Below, in pieces: positions 44,450 to 52,125 of a stretch of 64,000 bases of DNA. Made by a program: the position numbers and the translations under genes. The stretch spans positions 1 to 64,000 of the forward strand of contig JAEDKA010000011.1 in NCBI GenBank assembly GCA_016296065.1. Direction: 5' to 3'. The notes below the pieces were generated by a model. The model was not told the origin of the DNA. It saw only the letters and a list, made by a program, of their open reading frames with translations, and searched no databases. This DNA is from Kiritimatiellia bacterium. GTDB taxonomy: Bacteria; Verrucomicrobiota; Kiritimatiellia; RFP12; UBA1067. The stretch's first letter is position 1. Each line of letters opens with the position of its first letter.

Positions 44450-45886
44450 CTAGGATAATCCCAACAGAGTTCTAAACGGGACAATCGCATCGAAATATCC
44501 TTCGGCTTCGACGATCGGCGCCAGCTTCCCGTCGTAGACAAGGGCCGTTCTGACGGAGCAGCCAGGTTTCCTTGGAATCTTGGACACTCGCTCTTCCATT
44601 TCAGCGACAATGCCTCCGTCGATTTCGCGCCTGCGCTTTGCCTCGACGACATAGACCGCCCGCGGCGTTTGGATCAACAAATCCACCTGCACACCATCGC
44701 CCTTGGTTCCCGTTTTCTTGTAGGGCGCACATGACAGAATGTGCGCACCTCCGATTCCCAGAGGACCCGTCAACTGCGCCGCATTGTTGACTACCAGATT
44801 CTCGAACGCAAGCCCCATGACAGTCGCCCAGCCACCAAGCTCGTCCAAAGAACCGAAGGAAAACGCACCGCTGTCTATCGTATTCTTGACTGGTTCGATG
44901 AATTTCAGGTAGAACCGCGTGTAGTTGTCGCGCAGACGATAGTGCTTTTCCCTCATTTGCCTGCCAGTCGACGGATTTCTGCCCTCGTCGGCAGAAACCA
45001 TTCCCGATTCTTCGAGTTGCGTCATGACCGATGAAAGATGTCCGTTCTTTCCCATGCCGAGCATTGCTGCAACCTCGGTAACAGTCCGCGAACCGTCAAC
45101 CAGCGCTCGGAGGACAAGAGACGTCAAAGATGGCAGCCGGGTAATTACATCCATGAACATTTCGTCGAAATCTTCGCGCAACAGGCTCTTCGGGCGGAAC
45201 GCAAGACGCCTGATATTCTCGTTGGCCGTAGCACCTGGATCGATTTCCTCAAGGTAGCGCGGGATCCCCCCTGTCACGGACAACACGTCGACAATCTCCT
45301 GACTGTCGATTCTTGCCGCAGCACGACCCCAGAACTTTACGCATTCAGACAGAGGCAATTCCGGGACAACGATATCCATCGACCGCCGCCCGTAAAATGA
45401 TCCGTCTTGTATGATGTTCTCCAGAATCCACGAAGATACGCTTCCACAGACGACAAAAACAAGTTTTGAATGTTTTTTGAAATGTCCGTCCCACGCAATT
45501 TTGAGGGTGCTGGAAAATCGCAAATCGTAGTGGGCCATCCAGGAAACCTCGTCAAGCAGCACGACCGTGCGCTCCGAATCGCCAATCTTTCCGTCAAGTC
45601 GCAAGAATGCGTTCAGCCAGTTTGACGGAGGAGAGTCTTCCGCGCCAGTCGCAGCAGAAAGCTGCTCTGCAAAAGCTGCAAGCTCGTCGGCGTTTGTCAT
45701 CTTGTCCCTAGGGCGCACACCTTCGATTCGAATGAATTTCGCGCCGCTTCTTTCAGCGAATTTCTCAATCAATGTCGATTTACCGACGCGGCGGCGACCT
45801 CGACAAGTCACAAGCGAAGCAGCGCGCTTTTTCCATAAAGCGTTCAAATCAGATAAAATGTCCTCTCTCCCATAGAACATCTGCAT
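44450..45886 (-). CDS. AAA ATPase of the COG1672/DUF234 type
   Basis: A 478-residue protein: N-terminal MFYGREDILSDLNALW, Walker A GRRRVGKST, Walker B VVLLDEVSWM, sensor-like VFVVCGSVSSWI, then a winged-helix region (TVTEVAAMLGMGKNGHLSSVMTQLEESGMV) and a C-terminal DUF234/nuclease-like domain (AFENLVVNNA, DLLIQTPRAVYVVEAKRR with D-x(9)-E-x-K). Similar genes often occur in several copies in archaea, Bacteroidetes and spirochaetes; their role is unknown and a mobile or selfish nature has been suggested by distribution. Here it is the only intact gene between two direct repeats. The start at 45886 has GGAAGA upstream; the frame is open 27 codons further. Confidence 0.85.
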   Translation of the reverse strand: MQMFYGREDILSDLNALWKKRAASLVTCRGRRRVGKSTLIEKFAERSGAKFIRIEGVRPRDKMTNADELAAFAEQLSAATGAEDSPPSNWLNAFLRLDGKIGDSERTVVLLDEVSWMAHYDLRFSSTLKIAWDGHFKKHSKLVFVVCGSVSSWILENIIQDGSFYGRRSMDIVVPELPLSECVKFWGRAAARIDSQEIVDVLSVTGGIPRYLEEIDPGATANENIRRLAFRPKSLLREDFDEMFMDVITRLPSLTSLVLRALVDGSRTVTEVAAMLGMGKNGHLSSVMTQLEESGMVSADEGRNPSTGRQMREKHYRLRDNYTRFYLKFIEPVKNTIDSGAFSFGSLDELGGWATVMGLAFENLVVNNAAQLTGPLGIGGAHILSCAPYKKTGTKGDGVQVDLLIQTPRAVYVVEAKRRREIDGGIVAEMEERVSKIPRKPGCSVRTALVYDGKLAPIVEAEGYFDAIVPFRTLLGLS

Positions 45887-45923
45887 GGCATTCTTCCATC
45901 CTATTTTAGTTTGTTTGCTAACA

Positions 45924-45953
45924 ATTATATCAAAAACTGCCTCATAAAGGCAA
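45924..45953 (-). promoter_or_regulatory. Promoter of the AAA ATPase gene
   Basis: TTGCCT (45948-45953), 18-bp spacer, TATAAT (45924-45929) with TGA extension; leader of about 30 bases. Two 39-bp repeats lie directly upstream. Confidence 0.6.
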
Positions 45954-45960
45954 CAGGAAA

Positions 45961-46054
45961 TTGGCACCTATTTAGCAAACCATCTATTAGGTGCCATTAT
46001 TTTCAGCGAATAATATTGGCACCTATTTGGCAATACGGCATTTTGGTGCCATAC
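45961..46054. repeat. Two 39-bp repeats with inverted ends upstream of the ATPase promoter
   Basis: 45961-45999 and 46016-46054 are imperfect direct repeats with a 55-bp period. Each begins TTGGCACCTATTT and ends GGTGCCAT, so each also forms an inverted repeat (GGCACC...GGTGCC, 33 bp across). The place and form suggest operators, possibly autoregulatory, or ends of a mobile unit. The remainder of 46055-46185 shows no feature. Confidence 0.65.
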
Positions 46055-46185
46055 AAGAATTTCCGCATTGAATTCTCATCCGCCTATAGCGCGACATTCT
46101 CGCAGGCAAGTACGAGCGCGAGGCGAGGTTCGCGTCATTATGGTTCTGCGGTCGCGCTTCAGTGACCTGCGGCATTCCGCCGCGC

Positions 46186-46359
46186 CGCCTTTTCTGCGGA
46201 GACGGAGCATAGAATATCAAAACCGGGACGGCTTAAGGTTAAGACATCGTTAAGATTTCAGGGCGCGGGCAAAGGCGGATTCCGAGGCCGACCGGGGTAC
46301 CGGAATCGCGGAAAGCCCCGTAAAACGCGCGTTTCGCGGGGCCTGTCCCCGCCCGTTCT
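46186..46359. repeat. 174-bp direct repeat, copy 2
   Basis: Second copy of 43927-44100, same orientation, one mismatch. Its right edge abuts the 38-bp promoter/start repeat at 46360-46397. Confidence 0.85.
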
Positions 46360-46397
46360 CATGCAGCTATTCTACCACACCCCGCGCAACTCTCCAT
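46360..46397 (-). repeat. 38-bp promoter/start repeat, copy 2 (orphan start)
   Basis: Carries TAGAAT (46369-46374), six bases and ATG (46362-46360), as at 43881-43918, but here the ATG opens straight into the 174-bp repeat and encodes no recognisable protein. Confidence 0.7.
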
Positions 46398-46464
46398 CCC
46401 TCATGAGGGGGATTTTCCGACATTTGTCCATTTGGGGCCTGGCCACGCGACCCCCTTTCCGCCA

Positions 46465-46683
46465 TCAGCCATCTTCGCCAGCCGTCGCCGAGACCTGCTG
46501 TCCTGCAAACGACACCGTCACCGTCTCGCCGTTGTCCGCATTGCCCCAGACGGGGATGCGCTGCCCCTGCTGGAGGACCATGCCGTTTCCGAACACATGC
46601 GGCAGACGCACCGCCGCACTAGACGGGAAAGCCACCGAACACGCGATAATTCCTACAACTGCTATCTTTATTTTCATAATCAT
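46465..46683 (-). pseudogene. N-terminal fragment of a sialate O-acetylesterase-like gene
   Basis: A 72-codon frame: signal peptide (KIAVVGIIACSVAFPSSA) then VRLPHVFGNGMVLQQGQRIPVWG and VTVSFAGQQVSATAGEDG, the typical N-terminal sandwich of SASA-family esterases (normally more than 450 residues). The stop comes directly after the GEDG turn and no SGNH blocks follow. A better-spaced start is the third codon (46677). It lies 17 bp after the metallophosphatase stop. Confidence 0.75.
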
Positions 46684-46699
46684 CGTTTCCTATTGCTGT

Positions 46700-47704
46700 T
46701 TAGCGGTGAAAACGCATGGTACACGAAGAGGAAGCCTTCGCTTCGGCGAGGAGGTCATCCCATTCGGGAGGTCGCTTCTCTTGCGGAACCGGACGGTACA
46801 GCCAGAAATCCCTTATAAGCGGCTCCACTATCGCTTTATCGGGATAAACCCGGCAAATTGAATATCCGATTGTACCCCACAGGCCGACTGACGGAAGCCA
46901 AAGAACATGCTTGGCGTGCTGCGGCGTTGGCTCTTTCCTGCAGCGCTCGAAAGACACAAGCCAGCGATGGTTGTGTCCGTGAACGTATCCGGCGACGCAA
47001 GGATTATCCGTGAAGAATTCCACCATCGGCACTCCGTTGACGGATAGATCGCCGAGGCCATGGTGAGCGCAAATGACAAGAGGCCGTGTCCTGCCTTTGA
47101 CAAAATCTGCAAGGAATCCCTGTTGCGCCTCGTCAAGAGCGCCGTTGCCCGGCCCCATGTCGTCCAGGGGCCTTTCATCCGCCCCCTGGAGCGAGTCCAG
47201 CATCAGGAAATCCAAATGCGGCGTTTCGACAAGATGCACGTAGCGACCCGGCACAAGCGACTTCGCCGCGGCCTCGGGCCAGCGCTTCGCGTATTCGCTC
47301 CTGCGGTCGTGGTTGCCCATCCCTATCGTGACGGCAATCCCGGCGTCCTCCAGTTTCCTGAAAAGCGGACGCGAAAAGTCGTAGTCCTCGCCCAGTCCGC
47401 ACCTGTACGCGATATCGCCGAAGACAAGCACGTTGCGCGGCAACGGACGCATGGCGAGTATTTCGTCCACGGTCTCCTTGAACTTCCTGCGAGCAACGGA
47501 GCACTTCTTGTCCGCCCCCGCATGGATGTCTGCAAGGAAAGCGACAAGATTGTCGTCGAAGCGGGCAGAAGACGAGTCGCCGGGCAGATCGGCGCAAATG
47601 TCCGCCTTCAACACAGGCATGAACACTGACGCCGCGGCCGCCGCTCCCAGGCCTAGGAAGCCGCGCCGTCCGATTGCAACACCATTGCCGGATCCGGTAT
47701 TCAT
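46700..47704 (-). CDS. Tat-exported calcineurin-like metallophosphatase, copy 1
   Basis: A 334-residue protein with twin-arginine signal (GRRGFLGLGAAAAASVFMP). Metal-ligand motifs of the calcineurin fold are present: FLADIHAG (DxH), FGDIAY (GD), GMGNHDRR (GNHD), ICAHHG and GYVHGHNH (GHxH). It would hydrolyse a phosphomonoester or diester in the periplasm. The start at 47704 has AAGGAG ten bases upstream. DNA from about 47220 to 47690 is nearly identical to copy 2 (57479-57950), while the C-terminal thirds differ strongly, so the gene is a mosaic. Confidence 0.85.
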   Translation of the reverse strand: MNTGSGNGVAIGRRGFLGLGAAAAASVFMPVLKADICADLPGDSSSARFDDNLVAFLADIHAGADKKCSVARRKFKETVDEILAMRPLPRNVLVFGDIAYRCGLGEDYDFSRPLFRKLEDAGIAVTIGMGNHDRRSEYAKRWPEAAAKSLVPGRYVHLVETPHLDFLMLDSLQGADERPLDDMGPGNGALDEAQQGFLADFVKGRTRPLVICAHHGLGDLSVNGVPMVEFFTDNPCVAGYVHGHNHRWLVSFERCRKEPTPQHAKHVLWLPSVGLWGTIGYSICRVYPDKAIVEPLIRDFWLYRPVPQEKRPPEWDDLLAEAKASSSCTMRFHR

Positions 47705-47728
47705 CCCCCTCATTCTCCTTTCGATCTT

Positions 47729-47923
47729 TCAAGCACAAACATCATTCAAGCCCATGGATCTAGCTACGTCGGGAATGTAGGTCATGCAGGACAGGGAAAA
47801 ACTGTTCCCTATCATCAAGACTTTCAGCGGTTCTTCAGTGCTCCCGGAGCCGCTGCAGACCAATGACAATGCGGACAGCAGGGCCATGCCGCAGATCTTG
47901 GTTTTAAATGCTTTTACTGTCAT
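47729..47923 (-). pseudogene. N-terminal fragment of a secreted SGNH-like (DUF4886-type) hydrolase
   Basis: A 64-codon frame: signal peptide or lipobox-like LALSLVCSG region, then LKVLMIGNSFSLSCMTYIPDVARSMG, the GNSFS block I of this SGNH subfamily. It ends within the first helix at 47729, only 25 bp before the metallophosphatase start. Another case where only the beginning of a secreted hydrolase is left. The stretch 47924-48173 upstream shows no gene I can support. Confidence 0.65.
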
Positions 47924-48173
47924 GGTATTTCGTTGTTTCCAAATAACGTCATGGTCTGCCGCATCTCATATCAAGGCCTCATCTGAATATTATGCAAAGT
48001 CCTGACATGTCCGCCCTTGTCGCAAGTTTTACGAGCCTTGTATATTCGGACTCCTCAAGCGACGTCCACCCAGCCGCATACGCTGTCGCATTGCTTAAAG
48101 GGCGGGGACGTGCGTTTACTTTTGGACGGGACGGTACGATTCTAAACAGGTGAGCGTTTCGCGGGATAAGGCG

Positions 48174-50096
48174 TCATCGGCTCACCGTGGGGACGCGGTA
48201 GACGACCAACGACAACGGCGGCAGGACGTCCTGCCCGTCCAACACCATGCTGGATGTCGTTTCCTTAACCAGCTCGGGCTCACCAGGGAGGTTGTGCGCC
48301 TCCCGGTTGGGTCCCGTGAAAACGGTCTTGACCGCATTGCCCGAAACGCCTTTGATCATGACTGGCTGCTTTTCTTCCGAGCAATTCACCAGCTTGACAA
48401 TGACGTCGCCATTGGCTGCGCGGACAGCGCTTCCCTGCACCTTCTCGATATTGTTCTTGTCAAATCCCCCGCCTTTTTTCTTTGGAGATTTTGTCCTGAA
48501 CGTCGACGTTGCGACTTCAAGCTTTAGAACTTGAACACCGCGATTCGCGCTGAACAGCCGCTGCACATTCCAACTAGGATTGACAAAACATCCATCGGTC
48601 GTCGGATAAATGAGATTGGGCGTCCAGACAGTATGTTGCGCGTTTGCAAAAAGCGGTGCGTACGCGGCAAGCTTAACTTGGTTTTGGTTGCGCTCAAAGC
48701 CCAGCATCACAGCCGCTTCCCCTATGGCCGCGCGAAGATTGCCATAGCGTCCGGCACCTGTTGTCACAGCATATTCCCCCACAAAGATTCCAAAATCGCC
48801 CTTTTTCTCGTCATAGTCATGTGCATGACGCGACATGAATATGTCCGCTGAATTGTAAAAGTGGTCGTCGCGCAAATCCCTTGGTCCGTCAGAGATGTCT
48901 TCGGTCGAAGCCCATCTGTTGAATACAAGCTTTATCTCCGGATACTTTGTCCGGACGGCTTTCGCAATCAACGGATATCGCGCTTCATAATCCGGCCCGC
49001 CGTTTTCATTGCCAATTTCAAGGTATTCCAGGTTAAAGGGCTCAGGGTGCCCGGCGGCCGCACGAACCGCACCCCATTTAGAATCGGTCGGACCGTTCGC
49101 GTATTCGATGCAGTCAAGCGCATCCTGCACAAATTCATCCATCTTCTCAAGAGGGACGTTGTCACTATGCGACATGCCGCAATTGATGCAGTAAAGAGGT
49201 TTCGCCCCAATGACCTCGCACAGCAAAAGATATTCGTGGAATCCGACGCCGTTCGTCGCCCAGTATTTCCAGCGATTCCATTGCGTGCGGCGGTTCCACT
49301 TGTCGCCAATCGTCTTCTTCCACCGATAGGCAAGGCGCATCTCGTCGCCCTCGACCCAGCAACCGCCCGGGAAACGCATGAACGATGGATGCAGCGCCGA
49401 GAGGCGCTCGATCAAATCGCGGCGGAACAGTCCGCAAACGGCATTCGCAGGGAAAAGAGACACATGATCCATCTGAACTTCATGGATCGTGTTGTCCCGG
49501 GTGTCGGAGGGATAGAATCTGAATGCAAGACAACAGCGCGGATCCGTATCCTGCGCGACAAATGACACATTGAACGTTTTCCATTCGGACGTGATACCGT
49601 CAATTCTGGCTTTAGCGACAACAGGCTTGCCGTAAGCCTCTAATGACACGTCGGCAAAGGCGAAATCACCCCGTAACGCAACCGACAAGTTATAGGACTC
49701 GCCTTCCTTGACGCCCATGCCGAAGTAGCCCTCGTTCACAAGACCAGAGCCGGCGCGACCGCGCACCGTAACGCAGTGAAGGTCATTCAAATGCGCACCC
49801 TGTTTTTCCGAAAGGAGATATTCGGCGTTGCCTATCGTATTCCAATACTCGAGCGTCAATTGCCGTATTGCGCCATTGCCATCCTCGAAGGATCGATTGC
49901 GCACCATTTCGGCATAGATGCCTCCATCAATGGACAAGTTGACGTCTTCAAGAAACAATCCCCACAGATCGTCAGACGCCTCACAGACCACATCGTCAGT
50001 ATGGACGGTAACAACATTCTCTTCTGCTGCTACCGCGCAAACCCGCACCGATGCGACCAATGCACCGGCCACCAATGCAAACATCTTGCTGTCCAT
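48174..50096 (-). CDS. GH51-type alpha-L-arabinofuranosidase with CBM4-like domain, secreted
   Basis: A 640-residue enzyme: signal peptide (FALVAGALVASVRVCAVA), start of the catalytic fold (DDLWGLFLEDVNLSIDGGIYAEMVRNRSFED), an inserted carbohydrate-binding sandwich (about 95-230), then the TIM barrel with FMRFPGGCWVEGD, acid/base in EIGNENGG (about 365) and nucleophile in FVGEYAV (about 440), and a C-terminal sandwich. It releases L-arabinofuranose from arabinan or arabinoxylan. ATG at 50096 has AAGGA upstream. It is the last gene of the sugar operon that begins at 56733. Confidence 0.87.
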   Translation of the reverse strand: MDSKMFALVAGALVASVRVCAVAAEENVVTVHTDDVVCEASDDLWGLFLEDVNLSIDGGIYAEMVRNRSFEDGNGAIRQLTLEYWNTIGNAEYLLSEKQGAHLNDLHCVTVRGRAGSGLVNEGYFGMGVKEGESYNLSVALRGDFAFADVSLEAYGKPVVAKARIDGITSEWKTFNVSFVAQDTDPRCCLAFRFYPSDTRDNTIHEVQMDHVSLFPANAVCGLFRRDLIERLSALHPSFMRFPGGCWVEGDEMRLAYRWKKTIGDKWNRRTQWNRWKYWATNGVGFHEYLLLCEVIGAKPLYCINCGMSHSDNVPLEKMDEFVQDALDCIEYANGPTDSKWGAVRAAAGHPEPFNLEYLEIGNENGGPDYEARYPLIAKAVRTKYPEIKLVFNRWASTEDISDGPRDLRDDHFYNSADIFMSRHAHDYDEKKGDFGIFVGEYAVTTGAGRYGNLRAAIGEAAVMLGFERNQNQVKLAAYAPLFANAQHTVWTPNLIYPTTDGCFVNPSWNVQRLFSANRGVQVLKLEVATSTFRTKSPKKKGGGFDKNNIEKVQGSAVRAANGDVIVKLVNCSEEKQPVMIKGVSGNAVKTVFTGPNREAHNLPGEPELVKETTSSMVLDGQDVLPPLSLVVYRVPTVSR

Positions 50097-50141
50097 GCAA
50101 TTTTCCTTTTTTGAAGTTCTGATTTTCCGCACCACTGTGCA

Positions 50142-52112
50142 CTATCTAAAGATGATGGTAAGTCCTTTGGGCTTGATGGTTATGCTGTTCACACTTGTGG
50201 ACAGACTCCAGCTTTCAGGAATGTCTATTGAGGCGAACGTGCCGGTAAATCCTCCCGTGCTTGTCACGATTGTATAGCGATGGTCTTTCGACAGCGCGGA
50301 CGGGTTGGCTATCGTGATACTCAGTTTGCTCAAGTCAAGGGTGCTTGTGGAGGAAATGCAACCTGTCTGTCCATGCTCATTCACCTCAATAGCAACACCG
50401 CCTTTCGGGTATGCGCTGGAGGCGAGTGACAGAACGGCGTTAGTCGCAATTGCGACATCACAATCTTCCGCGAGCGTGGCATTATCAGCAAGTGCCAGTG
50501 TACCCGTTTCCACGCGGATTGGAGCCGTGAAGGTGTTCTCACCCGTCAGCGTAAGAGTGCCTGCACCTGTCTTGGCGAAGCATCCGTCGATTACATCCGG
50601 CCCGGCAACGTCGTTCAATGTGAGTTCATGCTCCGTCAACGGGCGATTCCAGATTCTCACTTCGTTGTAAGAACAGGCCGAGTCGCTGTCATTGGAGTTC
50701 AAGCTCCGCCCAAGCCAGAAATGATCCTGATTTTGGTTCGCGGGGCTCCATCCAGACGGCAGCTGGTATGTGATCAGTTTCTCCAATTGCCCTGTCCCCG
50801 ATTCCAGGCGATAAACTGTCGCCACCCAAATGCTGGCGCCAACAGATGCGACAACGACGGCGATATGATATTCGCTTCCCTTCTCAAATGCGGTGCCGCC
50901 GTTCACAATATTTTGGGTCGCGCCGTAGGTAATACCGAGGCAGGGGCAAAAACTTGCCCCGGAATTCCGTGTCCATGCAAAAAAGAAGTAGTCGGCTCCA
51001 TCTGCCACAGCTCCTCCCGTAGATCCGATTTCAAAGCAGCGGCTCCATGCTTTTACCTCATCAAGCGTACCCCAGAGTTCCACCGTAAATCCGGTATCGT
51101 CCGTGGGCAATACATTGTTGCCGAGATCAACAGCACCGGCTTTCCCTGTTCCACCAGGCAATTTCACATATCCTTCTATTGGCACAAGGGATGCTCCGCC
51201 ATCTAAGACCGCAGTCATTTCGCCTATACTTATACTGTCAATCGCGTTACCATTGAAACTCCAGCGGTGCGCAAGGCTTGACACAGCCGAAACATCCGAT
51301 GCCGTCAACGGCTGGTTCATTGTAACGTCATTGCCGCATGTGTCGACAACGCCGCCGCGGTCGGTCACGCCGAATTCCGAAAGCACTCCGCTCTTCACAA
51401 ATGCTGATGTACCAGCCGTTGTGCGCAACGTTCCACCATCCAGACATATTGTACGAGTGCCGGTAGAACCGCATGTCACACATTTCGCTGAAAGTGTCCC
51501 GCCACTAGCCAGGATAACCTCATTCGTCAAGGTTGAAGATGCTTTCCCGCTAAACCAAAGCCCTCGATTACCATTCACAGTCACGTTCGCCTGCCCGCCG
51601 ACCAGCAAACTCCCTCGACCGTTGTAACCGATGCATATACCAGCATTGTCAATGGCGCTTTGTTGGACAAACGAACCGCCTAGAAAACAAACACGTCCAA
51701 AACTATTTGCGTTTTGACCGAGAGTCAGATAGTCCGGTGCGCTTGCCGCGCCGTTAGACTGAAACCAAGTCCCGACTCCATCTTGTCCAACAAGCATGTT
51801 TCCTTGCGACGTATAAGCGCCTCCTTCCATCTTCAACTCGCCTCCGCCACTGACCCAAAGCCCCCGCGAAACCGCAGAATCTCCATTTGTAATCGTGACC
51901 GTGCAGTTGGCGTTCACAACTGCAACGCCTTCAGACGCATCGCCCGCAGGAACCGCACCGTTAGCCCATCCAGCTGGATCGCTCCAGTATCCGTCGCTAG
52001 AGCCCCATAAAATATTGTCAGCAGCAGATGACGAACTGACAGCGAGGCAACATACCAACCCAAGAAGCAAGTGATGTCTCTTAGCAAAACAGTTGCAATT
52101 CCAATGGTTCAT
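50142..52112 (-). CDS. Secreted LamG-domain protein with beta-repeat (PATR) ends
   Basis: A 656-residue protein: signal peptide (LLLGLVCCLAVSSSSA), N-terminal beta-repeat region (WSDPAGWANGAVP, repeated GGxLxxxGG and LTLGQNANSFGRV), a central LamG/concanavalin-like domain (LAHRWSFNGNAIDSI...FTVELWGTLDEV...YNEVRIWNRPLTEHEL) and a C-terminal PATR stretch (FAKTGAGTLTLTGENTFTAPIRV). No barrel or catalytic site. Likely a surface glycan-binding protein. AAGGAG precedes the start; it lies between the isomerase and arabinofuranosidase genes in one operon. Confidence 0.75.
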   Translation of the reverse strand: MNHWNCNCFAKRHHLLLGLVCCLAVSSSSAADNILWGSSDGYWSDPAGWANGAVPAGDASEGVAVVNANCTVTITNGDSAVSRGLWVSGGGELKMEGGAYTSQGNMLVGQDGVGTWFQSNGAASAPDYLTLGQNANSFGRVCFLGGSFVQQSAIDNAGICIGYNGRGSLLVGGQANVTVNGNRGLWFSGKASSTLTNEVILASGGTLSAKCVTCGSTGTRTICLDGGTLRTTAGTSAFVKSGVLSEFGVTDRGGVVDTCGNDVTMNQPLTASDVSAVSSLAHRWSFNGNAIDSISIGEMTAVLDGGASLVPIEGYVKLPGGTGKAGAVDLGNNVLPTDDTGFTVELWGTLDEVKAWSRCFEIGSTGGAVADGADYFFFAWTRNSGASFCPCLGITYGATQNIVNGGTAFEKGSEYHIAVVVASVGASIWVATVYRLESGTGQLEKLITYQLPSGWSPANQNQDHFWLGRSLNSNDSDSACSYNEVRIWNRPLTEHELTLNDVAGPDVIDGCFAKTGAGTLTLTGENTFTAPIRVETGTLALADNATLAEDCDVAIATNAVLSLASSAYPKGGVAIEVNEHGQTGCISSTSTLDLSKLSITIANPSALSKDHRYTIVTSTGGFTGTFASIDIPESWSLSTSVNSITIKPKGLTIIFR

Positions 52113-52125
52113 GTTCGTTCTCCTT

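Noticed and set aside
47997..48145. Short open frame containing TSLEESEYTRLVKLATRADMSG
   Set aside because: No start codon, no recognised family; a stretch of this length is expected by chance at this base composition.
48149..48186. Inverted repeat GGTGAGC/GCTCACC as a terminator of the sugar operon
   Set aside because: The loop is 24 bases, the stem overlaps the end of the coding sequence and no T-run follows; support is too weak.
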